From: JAVVHH01 sp965276815 | GTDB taxonomy: Bacteria > Pseudomonadota > Alphaproteobacteria > Acetobacterales > Acetobacteraceae | Reading direction: 5' to 3' | NCBI GenBank assembly: GCA_965276815.1 | Contig: CBDIBE010000011.1 | Location: 868,001 to 932,000, forward strand | DNA length: 64,000 nt | In this document: piece by piece, positions 1 through 8,773 of the stretch | Layout: each line of letters begins with the position of its first letter | Numbering within the stretch: the first letter of the stretch is position 1 | Notes under the pieces: model-generated | Told to the model about the DNA's origin: nothing | What the model saw: only the letters and a program-made list of their open reading frames with translations | The model's database searches: none | Program-made: the position numbers and the translations under genes

Positions 1-2
1 AC

Positions 3-782
3 TTGTCAGTGCTTGTGCTGATCTCTCCAGCTCTCATGCTGTTTCTTTGGATGCTGTCGCTGTCACTCAAGAACGAAATCGACAACACTGCCTATCCGCC
101 GGTTTTCATCCCCAATCCGCCAACCCTCGCCAACTTCGTCGACGTGTTCCAGAAGAATGACTTCCTCAGCTACACTCGGAACTCGGTGATCGTATCGTTC
201 GGCGCCACCGGGCTCGCGCTGCTGATAGGCGTGCCCGCCGGCTACGGCATTGCCAAGGCGCGGGCGACGCGGGCGGCGATACTGATCCTGATCGCGCGCA
301 TCACGCCAGGGCTGTCCTACTTGATCCCGCTCTTCCTGCTGTTTCAATGGCTTGGCCTGACCGGGACGCTTACCCCGATCGTGATCACGCATCTCGTCAT
401 CACCGTGCCGATCGTCGTCTGGATCATGATCGGCTTCTTCGAAGGGCTGCCATCGGAACTTGAGGAGGCGGCGCTGGTGGACGGCGCGACGATCTGGCAA
501 GCCTTCCGCTATGTCGCGATGCCGCTGGCGCGGCCGGGTATCACGGTCGCCACCATCCTGGCGTTTATCTTTAGTTGGAATAATTTCATCTTCGGCGTCG
601 TGCTCGCCGGGCGCGAGACGCGGACCTTACCGGTCGCGGTCTACAACGTTCTGACATTCGAGCAGATCAGCTGGGGCCCACTGGCTGCCGCGGCCTTGCT
701 TGTCACCTTACCGGTGCTGCTGCTCACGTTGCTGATGCAGAAGGAGATCGTCGCCGGCCTCACGGCCGGCGGCGTCAAGTAA
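3..782 (+). CDS. Carbohydrate-type ABC transporter permease, MalG-like (5' truncated)
   Basis: Inner-membrane permease of a binding-protein-dependent sugar importer. It is cut by the left edge of the window; the visible 259 residues lack only the short N-terminal tail, as family members are about 270-280 aa. Several hydrophobic segments are visible, and residues about 147-180 hold the cytoplasmic EAA loop (LEEAALVDGATIWQAF followed by PLARPGI), which docks on the ATPase. The partner permease and binding protein would lie to the left, outside the window. The TTG at position 3 is the first possible start in view and is probably not the real one. The sugar cannot be read from the sequence. Confidence 0.88.
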   Translation: MSVLVLISPALMLFLWMLSLSLKNEIDNTAYPPVFIPNPPTLANFVDVFQKNDFLSYTRNSVIVSFGATGLALLIGVPAGYGIAKARATRAAILILIARITPGLSYLIPLFLLFQWLGLTGTLTPIVITHLVITVPIVVWIMIGFFEGLPSELEEAALVDGATIWQAFRYVAMPLARPGITVATILAFIFSWNNFIFGVVLAGRETRTLPVAVYNVLTFEQISWGPLAAAALLVTLPVLLLTLLMQKEIVAGLTAGGVK

Positions 783-796
783 CGAACCTGTCTAGC

Positions 797-1195
797 TTAG
801 GCGTGCGCCATCTTGCGCGAGGGAGACTCGCTCGACCCGCTCCCGCTCTGCTTCTTCGGCGAGCTGGCGTCAGCCATGATCGCGCGGAGGTCGCGCAGGA
901 AAGCCTGGCCCTTGAGCGTGCGCTGCACGAGGACACTGCGCCGGTCCGCCGGATCCACCTTGCGGCGCGCTAGCTCAAGCTCACCAAGACGATCGAGCGC
1001 CCGCGTGATCGCCGGCTTGGAAACGTTCAAGTCCGCGGCAAGGCCGCGAACGGTGTGCGCACCGTCCTGCAAGTAACAGGTCAGAAACACGCCGAGCTGA
1101 CGCGCGGATAGATCAGGGCCATCGCGCCGAACGAGCGAGACGATAGTGTCCCGTAGGATACCAACCATCTGGTCGGTATTTGGATTGGCGGCCAT
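797..1195 (-). CDS. MarR-family transcriptional regulator
   Basis: Winged-helix DNA-binding protein of 132 aa. Residues 48-70 form the helix-turn-helix (TVRGLAADLNVSKPAITRAL) and residues 71-95 the wing with the typical DPADRRS turn. The C-terminal 20 residues are Ser/Lys-rich and look disordered. The ATG follows an AAGGAC-like ribosome site. The gene is convergent with the ABC permease (14 bases between ends), so a regulatory link is not implied by co-transcription. A semi-palindrome about 80 bases upstream (1275-1291) could be its own operator. The ligand is unknown. Confidence 0.85.
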   Translation of the reverse strand: MAANPNTDQMVGILRDTIVSLVRRDGPDLSARQLGVFLTCYLQDGAHTVRGLAADLNVSKPAITRALDRLGELELARRKVDPADRRSVLVQRTLKGQAFLRDLRAIMADASSPKKQSGSGSSESPSRKMAHA

Positions 1196-1274
1196 CTTTG
1201 TGTCCTTTCACATGAACCCGGACGGTGTCGCCCACCGCCGCGTAGTCGACTCCGTTACGCCATTAATTGGTGAC

Positions 1275-1291
1275 GTGTAGGCCTATTACAC
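1275..1291. promoter_or_regulatory. Semi-palindrome upstream of marR, possible operator
   Basis: GTGTAGGCCTATTACAC reads as the palindrome GTGTAGG-CCTACAC with two extra T in the right half. It lies about 80 bases upstream of the MarR-family start, in the only sizeable noncoding gap here (1196-1360). MarR proteins commonly bind 16-20 bp imperfect palindromes near their own promoters. Binding is inferred, not shown. Confidence 0.3.
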
Positions 1292-1360
1292 TCTCCGCTA
1301 CTAGAAAATAAGGTCGCACGTAAGCGTGATGATGTTACCTTTTCAATCACCGAGATCAAC

Positions 1361-2758
1361 CTAAACCGACGTTAATGTTTCCACGAACGCAAACAGTGCT
1401 CTTAGCCCACCTGCTTCGCCGCCCTCCGGCCGCCCCGGACGACTCGAATCATTCCACGCATACACATCCAAATGCCCCCACATAATGCTAGACGCAACAA
1501 AACGTTGCAGGAACAACGCTGCAATTATCGCCCCCGCCTGCGGTTTTGACGACACGTTGTTCAAATCGGCGACGGGGCTCGTCAACCAGGCGTCGTATCC
1601 AGCAAACAATGGCAGCCGCCAGAGCGGATCGTCGACCGCCAACCCCGCCTGCAGCAACCCTTCGGCCAGCATATCCTGCGGGGTGAACAGCGCTGGCAGA
1701 TCCGGCCCTAGCGCCACGCGCGCCGCCCCGGTCAATGTCGAGGCGTCGAGCAGCAAGTCCGGATGCTGATCCGACGCTTCCGCCAACAGATCACATAAGA
1801 CCAGCCGCCCCTCCGCATCGGTATTGCCAACCTCGACCGTCAGCCCCCGCCGAGTCCGCAGCACGTCCAGCGGACGCATCGCTCCGCCGGAGACCATGTT
1901 CTCGACGCAGCCGATCCGCACCGAGAGCCGCACCGGCAAGTCTCGCTGCATGATCGCGCTGGCCAGGGCGAGCATTATCGCCGCGCCGCCCATGTCTTTC
2001 TTCATTCGCAGCATGCCCGATGGCGGTTTCAGGTCATAACCGCCGGTATCGAAACAAACACCCTTGCCGCAGAGCCAAATATGCTTGGCCTGCGCTCCCG
2101 CCCCGCTGCCAAACCAATCGAACCCGGCGACCACGGGCGCCCGTTCCGAACCGCGCCCCACGGCCGCCACGGTAGGATATTCCGTCTCCAGTGCCGCGCC
2201 CCCCGCGCGGCAGCAATCGGCCCCAAAACGCTGCCCCAGCGCTATCGCGGCTTCGGCGAGCTCCGCCGGGCCAAGCAGGTTGGCCGGCGTGTTGATCAAG
2301 TCGCGCGCCAGCCAAACCGAGCGCGCCAACGCCAACGACACCGCATGCGGCTCCGCCCCCGACAACAATGCCGCAAGCCGCTTCGGCTTCGACAAGCACG
2401 TAAATTGGTAAGCACCGCAGCAGAAGCCCAGCACCGCCCCGCCCATATCAAAGTCGCCCGGCGCCAAACGCCAGGCCGTGCCTTCTGGCAACGCCATTGG
2501 CAGGCCGCCATGCGCCCAGGGCGACCGGTCCGCACCCAACCCCAGCAGGGCGCCGCCCAACCCCGTCCCGCCGGGCAACAGCAAGAGCTGGCCGGCTTCC
2601 GCCTTGAACCCGCTCGCGCCGGCATACGACGCGGCCGCCGGGTCGAGCTTGCCCAGCGCAGCTTGCAGACCATCCGGCCGCACCGACACCAACTCCACAG
2701 CGCCCTGACCCGGCGCCGCCAGGCAGTCCAGCTCGCGGTCAAATCCCGCATCGGCCAT
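1361..2758 (-). CDS. Leucyl aminopeptidase family protein (peptidase M17)
   Basis: Cytosolic di-metal aminopeptidase that removes N-terminal residues from peptides. The C-terminal catalytic domain carries the M17 metal and catalytic motifs: CGKGVCFDTGGYDLK near residues 228-242, a metal-binding Lys-Asp pair in RMKKDMGG, and the family signature NTDAEGRL near residue 311. I chose the ATG at 2758 (465 aa, MADAGFDREL) because GGGAG stands just upstream; an in-frame ATG at 2857 would add 33 residues of non-conserved sequence close to the divergent helicase start. The N-terminal macro-like domain is present but weakly conserved, as is usual for alphaproteobacterial paralogues. Confidence 0.9.
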   Translation of the reverse strand: MADAGFDRELDCLAAPGQGAVELVSVRPDGLQAALGKLDPAAASYAGASGFKAEAGQLLLLPGGTGLGGALLGLGADRSPWAHGGLPMALPEGTAWRLAPGDFDMGGAVLGFCCGAYQFTCLSKPKRLAALLSGAEPHAVSLALARSVWLARDLINTPANLLGPAELAEAAIALGQRFGADCCRAGGAALETEYPTVAAVGRGSERAPVVAGFDWFGSGAGAQAKHIWLCGKGVCFDTGGYDLKPPSGMLRMKKDMGGAAIMLALASAIMQRDLPVRLSVRIGCVENMVSGGAMRPLDVLRTRRGLTVEVGNTDAEGRLVLCDLLAEASDQHPDLLLDASTLTGAARVALGPDLPALFTPQDMLAEGLLQAGLAVDDPLWRLPLFAGYDAWLTSPVADLNNVSSKPQAGAIIAALFLQRFVASSIMWGHLDVYAWNDSSRPGRPEGGEAGGLRALFAFVETLTSV

Positions 2759-2886
2759 ATCGAGTCGCTCCCTGACCGGGCGCACAATGTTACCGGACGG
2801 CGAAACCTGGCAAGCGCCGCTCCCCGCGCCACCGCCGATTCCGGCAAAAGCTTGCATTCCGCCGGCTTAGGCCCAACCCTTTCCGT

Positions 2887-5385
2887 ATGCTGGGCTTCCC
2901 TTCCCGGGTCAAAGCTGTGCTCGGGCCGACCAACACCGGCAAGACGCATCTTGCGATGGAGCGCATGCTCGCCCACGCCAGCGGGGTCATCGGCTTCCCG
3001 CTCCGCCTGCTCGCTCGCGAAAACTATGACCGCATGGTCGCGCAAAAGGGCGTCAAGAACGTCGCGCTGATCACCGGCGAGGAAAAAATCGCCCCGCCTG
3101 GCGCGCGCTGGTTCTCCTGCACCGTCGAGGCGATGCCGCTCGACATGCCAGCCGAATTCGTCGCCGTGGACGAGATCCAGCTCTGCGCCGATCCCGATCG
3201 CGGCCACGTCTTCACCGACCGGCTGCTGCATGCCCGCGGCATGGTGGAAACCATGCTCCTCGGCGCCGAAACGATCCGTCCATTGATCCAATACTTGGCG
3301 CCGCAGACAGAAATAGAGACGCGCCCGCGCCTTTCGCAGCTCACCTATGCCGGCCCGGTCAAGCTCGCCCGCCTGCCGCCGCGCACCGCCGTGGTCGCCT
3401 TCAGCGCCGGCGAAGTCTACGCGATCGCCGAGCTGATCCGCCGCCGCCGCGGTGGCTGCGCCGTCGTCATGGGCCGCCTCTCGCCGCGCACTCGCAACGC
3501 CCAGGTCCAGCTCTACCAGAACAAGGAAGTCGACTTCCTGGTCGCCACCGACGCGATCGGCATGGGCCTGAATATGGACGTCGACCACGTCGCCTTCGCC
3601 CGGCTCACCAAGTTCGACGGGCACCGGCTCCGCCGCCTGACGCCCCCGGAAGTGGCGCAGATCGCCGGCCGCGCCGGCCGCGGCATGCGCGACGGCACCT
3701 TCGGCAGCACCGCCGAGTGCCCGCCGCTCGACGACGACCTGGTCCATGCCGTGGAGACGCATCAATTCGAACCGCTCGAGCAGCTCTACTGGCGCAACGA
3801 GAACCTCGACCTCGCCAGCGTCGACGCGCTCCTCGCCAGTCTGCAAGCGCCGCCGCCGCGCCCCGGCCTGGTCCGCGGGCCGGACGCGGTGGACCTGCAA
3901 ACCCTCCTGGCGCTCGCCCGCGAGCCGGAGATCCGCGCGCTCGCCACCGGGCGCCGCCGGGTCCGCCTGCTCTGGGACACCTGCGGGATCCCCGACTTCC
4001 GCAAGCTGGCCGACGACACCCATAGCCGCCTCTGCGCCCGCGTCTTCGAGCACCTCGCCCGCGACCAGATGCTGCCGTCCGAGTGGATCGAAAGTGGCAT
4101 CGGTAGCCTCGCCCGCTCGGATGGCGACATCGACACTCTGATGCAGCGCCTCGCCGGCGTTCGCGTCTGGGCCTATGTCGCGGCCCACACCGATTGGGTC
4201 GCGAACGCCGCGGAGTGGCAAGCGCGCACGCGCCAAGTCGAGGATCTGCTCTCCGATGCGCTGCATGAACGGCTGACCACCCGCTTCGTCGACCGCCGCG
4301 CCGCCCATCTGATCCGCCGGCTCGACGAAAGCCCCGGCGAGGAGCTGCTCTCCGCCGTGACCGCGCGCGGCGAGGTCGTGGTCGAGGGCCATTCGGTCGG
4401 CCATGTCGGCGGCTTCGCCTTCCTGCCCGATCCGGCCACCGAGGGGCCCGAGCGCCGCCTCGTCCTGCGGGCCGCCCGCCGCGCCTTGCGCGAATGGATG
4501 CCCCGCCGGGTGCAAGCGCTCGAGGACGCGCCCGACCAGGCGCTCGCCTGGACCGTTGACCACAAGCTCATCTGGGAGGGCGTGCCGGTTGCCCGCCTGC
4601 GGCCCGGCGCCAGCCTGCTGCGCCCGGCAATCGAGGTGAACGACAGCGAATATCTCGACGGACCGCGGCGAGAACGGGTCCGTGTGCGTTTGCAGCGCTG
4701 GGTCACCGGCCTGATCGACCGCGACATGGCCCCGCTTTTCGCCGCCGAGGCCGGCGCCGCTTCCGACCCCTCGCTGCGCGGCCTGGTGCACCTCGTCGCC
4801 GAGTCCGGCGGCGTGCTGCCCGGCGCCACCGAGCGCAGCGTCGGCCCGGCGCTGCGCGGCCGGCTCAAGCCGCTCGGCATCCGCGCGGGGCGGTTCGCGC
4901 TGTTCTTGCCCGCCCTGCTGAAGCCGCAAGCGTCTTCCACGCGGGCGGCGCTCTGGGCGCTGAGGCAAGGCGTGCCCACGCCCACGCTGCCCGCGCCCGG
5001 CCTGGTCTCCCTGCCGCCGCCGCCCGATTGGCCGCCCGGCTTCGCGGCCGCTCTGGGCTGGATCGCGGCCGGGCCGGTCTTGGTGCGACTCGACGTCGCC
5101 GAACGGATTGCCGCCGAGCTCGCCTGGGTCGCCCGTCAGCGTCAGGCGGCGGTCCCGGACGGGCTGGCTTCGCGCCTCTCGATCAGCAAGGACGCGCTGA
5201 CGGCCGTGCTCCGCGGCCTGGGCGTCCGCCTCGTCCCCGCGGCAGCGCTGGGCCCCGGCGAGTATGGGCCGCCAGCGCCGCCCATGATGCGGCCGTACCG
5301 TCCGCCGCGGCCCGCACCCCGCGCAGAGCCCGCCCCACCCCGGACCGACGGCCCGTTCGCCGCTCTGGTCGCATTAAGGCGCTAG
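2887..5385 (+). CDS. Suv3-like superfamily 2 RNA helicase
   Basis: ATP-dependent helicase of 832 aa related to the mitochondrial degradosome helicase Suv3. Walker A is GPTNTGKTH at residues 13-21, motif II is DEIQ near 95-98, and motif VI is QIAGRAGRG near 258-266. The long C-terminal half (about 450-832) is the alphaproteobacterial extension, ending in a Pro/Arg-rich tail. The next gene, an S4 RNA-binding protein, begins directly after the stop, followed by fdxA and carD. This gene order recurs in alphaproteobacteria (from memory). A role in RNA turnover is inferred from the family. Confidence 0.88.
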   Translation: MLGFPSRVKAVLGPTNTGKTHLAMERMLAHASGVIGFPLRLLARENYDRMVAQKGVKNVALITGEEKIAPPGARWFSCTVEAMPLDMPAEFVAVDEIQLCADPDRGHVFTDRLLHARGMVETMLLGAETIRPLIQYLAPQTEIETRPRLSQLTYAGPVKLARLPPRTAVVAFSAGEVYAIAELIRRRRGGCAVVMGRLSPRTRNAQVQLYQNKEVDFLVATDAIGMGLNMDVDHVAFARLTKFDGHRLRRLTPPEVAQIAGRAGRGMRDGTFGSTAECPPLDDDLVHAVETHQFEPLEQLYWRNENLDLASVDALLASLQAPPPRPGLVRGPDAVDLQTLLALAREPEIRALATGRRRVRLLWDTCGIPDFRKLADDTHSRLCARVFEHLARDQMLPSEWIESGIGSLARSDGDIDTLMQRLAGVRVWAYVAAHTDWVANAAEWQARTRQVEDLLSDALHERLTTRFVDRRAAHLIRRLDESPGEELLSAVTARGEVVVEGHSVGHVGGFAFLPDPATEGPERRLVLRAARRALREWMPRRVQALEDAPDQALAWTVDHKLIWEGVPVARLRPGASLLRPAIEVNDSEYLDGPRRERVRVRLQRWVTGLIDRDMAPLFAAEAGAASDPSLRGLVHLVAESGGVLPGATERSVGPALRGRLKPLGIRAGRFALFLPALLKPQASSTRAALWALRQGVPTPTLPAPGLVSLPPPPDWPPGFAAALGWIAAGPVLVRLDVAERIAAELAWVARQRQAAVPDGLASRLSISKDALTAVLRGLGVRLVPAAALGPGEYGPPAPPMMRPYRPPRPAPRAEPAPPRTDGPFAALVALRR

Positions 5386-5386
5386 T

Positions 5387-5683
5387 TTGGAGGATCGGGA
5401 CTGGCAGCGCCTGGACAAATGGCTCTGGTGCGCCCGCTTCATGAAGGCGCGCTCCGACTGCGCCCGGCTCGTCGAGGGCGGCCTGATCCGCATCAACCGC
5501 CAGCCCACCGACAAGCCACATGCCCGGCTGCGACCCGGCGACGTGCTGACCCTGCCGCTGCGCGGCGAGGTCCGCGTGGTCGAAGTGGTCGCCCTAGCCG
5601 CCCGCCGCGGGCCGGCGCCCGAAGCGCAAGCGCTCTACCGCGAGCTGGCAGCACCCGAGCCACACCGCTTGCGCACCGGCTGA
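5387..5683 (+). CDS. RNA-binding S4 domain protein (Hsp15/HslR-like)
   Basis: Small protein of 98 aa with an S4 fold: RLDKWLWCARFMKARSDCAR, then EGGLIRINRQ and the RPGDVL turn. Hsp15-type S4 proteins bind stalled 50S subunits carrying nascent chains; that role is known for the family and inferred here. The start is TTG at 5387, one base after the helicase stop, so translation is likely coupled to the helicase. No ATG start lies upstream in this frame without invading the helicase gene. Confidence 0.85.
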   Translation: MEDRDWQRLDKWLWCARFMKARSDCARLVEGGLIRINRQPTDKPHARLRPGDVLTLPLRGEVRVVEVVALAARRGPAPEAQALYRELAAPEPHRLRTG

Positions 5684-5739
5684 AACGACTGCATATCCGG
5701 AGCGCGGCAGGGCCGCATGAGCCGGGACGAGGACACCTG

Positions 5740-6072
5740 ATGACCTACGTGGTCACCGAGAACTGCATCAAGTGCAAGTACATGGACTGCATCGAAGTCT
5801 GTCCGGTGGACTGCTTCTACGTCGGCGAGAACATGCTCGTCATCCATCCCGACGAATGCATCGATTGTGGCGTATGCGAGCCGGAATGCCCGGCCGAGGC
5901 GATCGTGCCCGACAGCGACGACAAGGGCGCGGCCTGGCTGGAGCGCAACCGGGTGTTTTCGGAGCAATGGCCGAATATCACCCGCAAGGGCGAAGCGCCC
6001 GCCGATGCGGATGAGTGGAAGGACAAGCCCGGCAAGGAGGCGTTGTTCTCGCCCGACCCCGGAAAGCCCTGA
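5740..6072 (+). CDS. fdxA: Seven-iron ferredoxin FdxA
   Basis: Ferredoxin of 110 aa holding one [3Fe-4S] and one [4Fe-4S] cluster. Cys9, Cys17 and Cys50 match the 3Fe ligands and Cys21, Cys40, Cys43 and Cys46 the 4Fe ligands of Azotobacter ferredoxin I, shifted by one residue; Cys12 and Cys25 are also kept. The C-terminal extension (WLERNRVFSEQWPNITRKG) is typical of FdxA. It is the third gene of the helicase-S4-fdxA-carD series and starts at an ATG after GACGAGGACACC. The electron partner is unknown. Confidence 0.95.
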   Translation: MTYVVTENCIKCKYMDCIEVCPVDCFYVGENMLVIHPDECIDCGVCEPECPAEAIVPDSDDKGAAWLERNRVFSEQWPNITRKGEAPADADEWKDKPGKEALFSPDPGKP

Positions 6073-6246
6073 CCGGCGGGCCTTGCAGGCCCGGCATACC
6101 GTGACTTCCATGACATTTCGTGGTATACGCTTCGCTTCGGCGAACGCCTCCGGACAGTTGTCGGCCCGTGTCGCGGGCTGAACCGAGGCTGTTGCCCTAT
6201 CGATCAGCGTGCCTGGCAAAAGCCAGGTGAGGAGTTATCCCCGACT

Positions 6247-7053
6247 GTGTCCAGCAAGACCGCAAAGGTTTCCGCCGCAGCGAAAGCCGCCCCAGACCCC
6301 GCTTCAGCTACCCCCGCTTCAGCTACCCCCGAGTCAGCTACCCCCGCTTCAGCTATCCCCGCTTCAGCTACACCGACGACCACGCCTGCTCCTGCACCCC
6401 AGCCCGCAACAGAAACTCCGCAGTTCCGCTCGCCGCCCAAGATGCCCGGCCATATGCCCGGCATGCATGGACGGCCGCAGATCGTCCCCCGCGCCATGGC
6501 GGCCAAGGAGACGTTCGCCGAGGGCGACTACGTCGTTTATCCCACGCACGGCGTCGGCAAAGTCGAGCGGATCGCCACCGAGGAGATTGCCGGGCACAAG
6601 CTGGACCTGATCCACATCACGTTCGAAGAGAACCGCATGACCCTGCGGGTTCCGGTGTCGAAGGCGCGCACGGCTGGGCTGCGCAAGCTGGCCACCCGCA
6701 AACAGTTCGACGAGGCGCTCGCACTGCTGAAGGGCCGCGCCCGCATTAAGCGCACCATGTGGTCGCGCCGGGCGCAGGAATACGAACAGAAGATCAACTC
6801 GGGCGACCCGATGCAGATCGCCGAGGTGGTCCGCGACCTGCACCGCAACGCCGGCCAGCCCGACCAGAGTTTCAGCGAGCGCCAGATCTACGAAGCCGCC
6901 ATGGACCGCCTCGCCGCCGAGCTCGCCGCACTCGACCAGACCGACAAGGCGACCGCGGCCAGCAAGCTGACCGAGTATCTGAAGAGCATCGTCAAGGGCG
7001 CCGCCATCGAGACCGACGCCGAAGGTGAGCCGGAGAACGAAGGCGCAGAATAG
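6247..7053 (+). CDS. CarD/CdnL-family RNA polymerase-binding regulator
   Basis: Transcription factor of 268 aa that binds the RNA polymerase beta subunit and stabilises open complexes (family knowledge). Residues 1-92 are an Ala/Pro/Thr-rich disordered leader including five ASATP-type repeats. The CarD domain begins near residue 93 (EGDYVVYPTHGVGKVERI) with its Tudor-like fold, followed by the helical DNA-binding part (MWSRRAQEYEQKINSGD). The start is GTG after GTGAGGAG. Alphaproteobacterial CarD is usually about 165-175 aa, so the leader is an addition. It lies downstream of fdxA after 174 noncoding bases. Confidence 0.92.
   Translation: MSSKTAKVSAAAKAAPDPASATPASATPESATPASAIPASATPTTTPAPAPQPATETPQFRSPPKMPGHMPGMHGRPQIVPRAMAAKETFAEGDYVVYPTHGVGKVERIATEEIAGHKLDLIHITFEENRMTLRVPVSKARTAGLRKLATRKQFDEALALLKGRARIKRTMWSRRAQEYEQKINSGDPMQIAEVVRDLHRNAGQPDQSFSERQIYEAAMDRLAAELAALDQTDKATAASKLTEYLKSIVKGAAIETDAEGEPENEGAE
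6301..6375 (+). repeat. 15-bp tandem repeat in the carD leader (5 units)
   Basis: Five direct copies of a 15-base unit, GCTTCAGCTACCCCC and close variants, each encoding Ala-Ser-Ala-Thr-Pro (one copy reads Glu-Ser). Unit length is a multiple of three, so copy-number change would lengthen the disordered leader without a frameshift. Confidence 0.9.
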
Positions 7054-7070
7054 CTAGAACAAGTCAAAAG

Positions 7071-7100
7071 CCCTCTCCCTCAGGGCCCTCCGGGAGAGGG
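7071..7100. terminator. Inverted repeat between convergent carD and SDR genes
   Basis: A nine-base stem (CCCTCTCCC at 7071-7079 with GGGAGAGGG at 7092-7100) and a 12-base loop lie between the 3' ends of carD and the minus-strand SDR. No clean T-run follows on either side, so a rho-independent terminator is only probable. The sequence resembles small dispersed palindromes common in high-GC genomes. Confidence 0.5.
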
Positions 7101-7134
7101 TTGGGTGAGGGTTCTTCGTGCGGAAACTCGACCC

Positions 7135-7890
7135 CTATCCCCGCCGCTTGATCACCAGCGGGCCGGGTCCCTGGCAGGTGGGCATCATCTCGAGCCGGTT
7201 GATGTTCACGTGCTTGGGCAACCCGATCACCCATGCGACCGCCTCGGCGATGTCCTCCGGCGAGAGCGGGGTCGTGCCGGCGTAGACCCCGGCCGCCTTT
7301 GCCGCGTCGCCCCCGAAGCGGACCGCGCTGAACTCGCTGCCGCCGACCAGCCCCGGCTCCAGATCGGTGACCCGCACCCCGGTACCCACCAGGTCGGCCT
7401 TCAGATTGGCGCTGAGCTGGGTCACGAACGCCTTGGACGCACCATAGATGTTGCCACCTGGATACGGGTAGCGCGCGGCGGTGCTGCTGACGTTGACGAT
7501 GTGCCCGCTATCCCGCTCGACCATGCCCGGGAGCAGGGCATGCGTCATGCGCATCAGCCCGGTGACGTTGGTCGCCAGCATCGTCTCCCAATCCTGCAGC
7601 TTCGCGTCCTGCGCCGGACTGACCCCGAGCGCCAAGCCGGCATTGTTGACCAGCACGTCCACTTCCTGCCATCCCCCCGGCAGGCTGCCCGGCAACGCCG
7701 CCACGGCGCCCGCATCGGTGACATCGAGCGGCAGCGGCAGCAATTGCTCGCCAAGTTGGCCTCGCAGCGCCTCGAGCCGCTCGGCCCGCCGCCCGGTCGC
7801 AATGACCCGGTGCCCATCCCGCACGAAGCGCCGCGCGATCGCCTGCCCGAACCCGGCCGTCGCCCCAGTGACCAGAATCGTCAGCGCCAT
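7135..7890 (-). CDS. Short-chain dehydrogenase, YdfG-like NADP-dependent 3-hydroxy acid type
   Basis: Classical SDR of 251 aa. The cofactor motif TGATAGFGQAI sits at residues 8-18, NNAG near 87, and the catalytic Ser and YGASK motif near 136 and 149. The glycine pattern and the TGRR following the second strand favour NADP. The C-terminal stretch (INRLEMMPTCQ) matches the YdfG group, which oxidises 3-hydroxy acids such as L-allo-threonine. Substrate is inferred. The neighbouring genes give no pathway context. Confidence 0.88.
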   Translation of the reverse strand: MALTILVTGATAGFGQAIARRFVRDGHRVIATGRRAERLEALRGQLGEQLLPLPLDVTDAGAVAALPGSLPGGWQEVDVLVNNAGLALGVSPAQDAKLQDWETMLATNVTGLMRMTHALLPGMVERDSGHIVNVSSTAARYPYPGGNIYGASKAFVTQLSANLKADLVGTGVRVTDLEPGLVGGSEFSAVRFGGDAAKAAGVYAGTTPLSPEDIAEAVAWVIGLPKHVNINRLEMMPTCQGPGPLVIKRRG

Positions 7891-7915
7891 GTTCGGCTCC
7901 CGCGTTAAGGAATGC

Positions 7916-8773
7916 TCAGTTGGGCAATTGCAGCTTTATCGACACCGGGCAATGGTCCGAGAGTCGCTCTCTCGCGTCCGCCCCGCTCTCCCGATACACC
8001 AGGACGTGCAGGCTCCCGGGCTCGACCCATCCCCGTGCCGCGCCCCCGGCGAGAATGTGGTCGATGAAGCTCTCGCCGCCCCAGCACGGTGAGGCCCGCC
8101 CCTCCGTGGCGCGCAGCAGCGGCGCGGCGGTGTCGAGCGCATCGATCAGCTCATCGCGCCGGTCCATCCGCCGGTTGAAATCGCCCATGACGATGAACGG
8201 CGCCCCCTCATCCCGGCGCTGCGCGATCCAGCCCTGCAATGGCGGGATTTGCTCGCGCAGGGTCGAGCAGACATGGCCGGAATTGCTCAATTTCTTGTCG
8301 AAACAGCCGGATTTCAGGTGAATCGTCAGCAGCCGCAGCCGGGCGCCAGGCAGATCCAAGGTGATATCGGCGCCGCTGCGCAGCGGGAATGGCGCATCCG
8401 GCTGCACGTCGAGCGCGGTCAAGTCAGGGTCCTGCTGCACCTGGATGCCGCGGCGGACCGCAAAGCCGACCCGCTGCACCACATGGTCATGCGTCATGTA
8501 AATCGCATAGCGGTCCGGCGGGAACACCTCGGCCGCAGCATCCGGCCCGTCCACCTCCTGAAACGCGACCACATCCGCGTTCAGCAGCAACGCGTAGCGC
8601 CGCAGCGCCGCCAGGTCTTCCGCCCGCTTGGGAACGACATCCTCGGGTAGCGCCTTGTCGCCCTGCGGCCGCAAGGTCAGCCATTCGAGGTTCCAGGTTG
8701 CCAGCTTGAGCTCGGCCCCGGCAGCGGCGTGGGCAAGAAACAGCAGCGCAATGCCGGTCAATAGGCGGATCAA
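7916..8773 (-). CDS. Endonuclease/exonuclease/phosphatase family protein, exported
   Basis: Metal-dependent phosphoesterase fold of 285 aa with an N-terminal signal sequence (IRLLTGIALLFLAHAAAGAE), so it acts in the periplasm or outside. Motifs are LATWNLEWL, QEVDGPDA, the DFNRR active-site turn and SDHCP near the C terminus. I start at TTG 8773, which overlaps the stop of the upstream DUF2075 gene; earlier starts would add about 25 residues in front of the signal peptide. The substrate (nucleic acid, phospholipid or sugar phosphate) is unknown. Confidence 0.82.
   Translation of the reverse strand: MIRLLTGIALLFLAHAAAGAELKLATWNLEWLTLRPQGDKALPEDVVPKRAEDLAALRRYALLLNADVVAFQEVDGPDAAAEVFPPDRYAIYMTHDHVVQRVGFAVRRGIQVQQDPDLTALDVQPDAPFPLRSGADITLDLPGARLRLLTIHLKSGCFDKKLSNSGHVCSTLREQIPPLQGWIAQRRDEGAPFIVMGDFNRRMDRRDELIDALDTAAPLLRATEGRASPCWGGESFIDHILAGGAARGWVEPGSLHVLVYRESGADARERLSDHCPVSIKLQLPN

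Noticed and set aside
2296..4968. Very long open frame antisense to the helicase gene
   Set aside because: It is a mirror of high-GC codon bias; its translation is Arg/Gly-rich and without family motifs, whereas the plus strand encodes clear helicase motifs.
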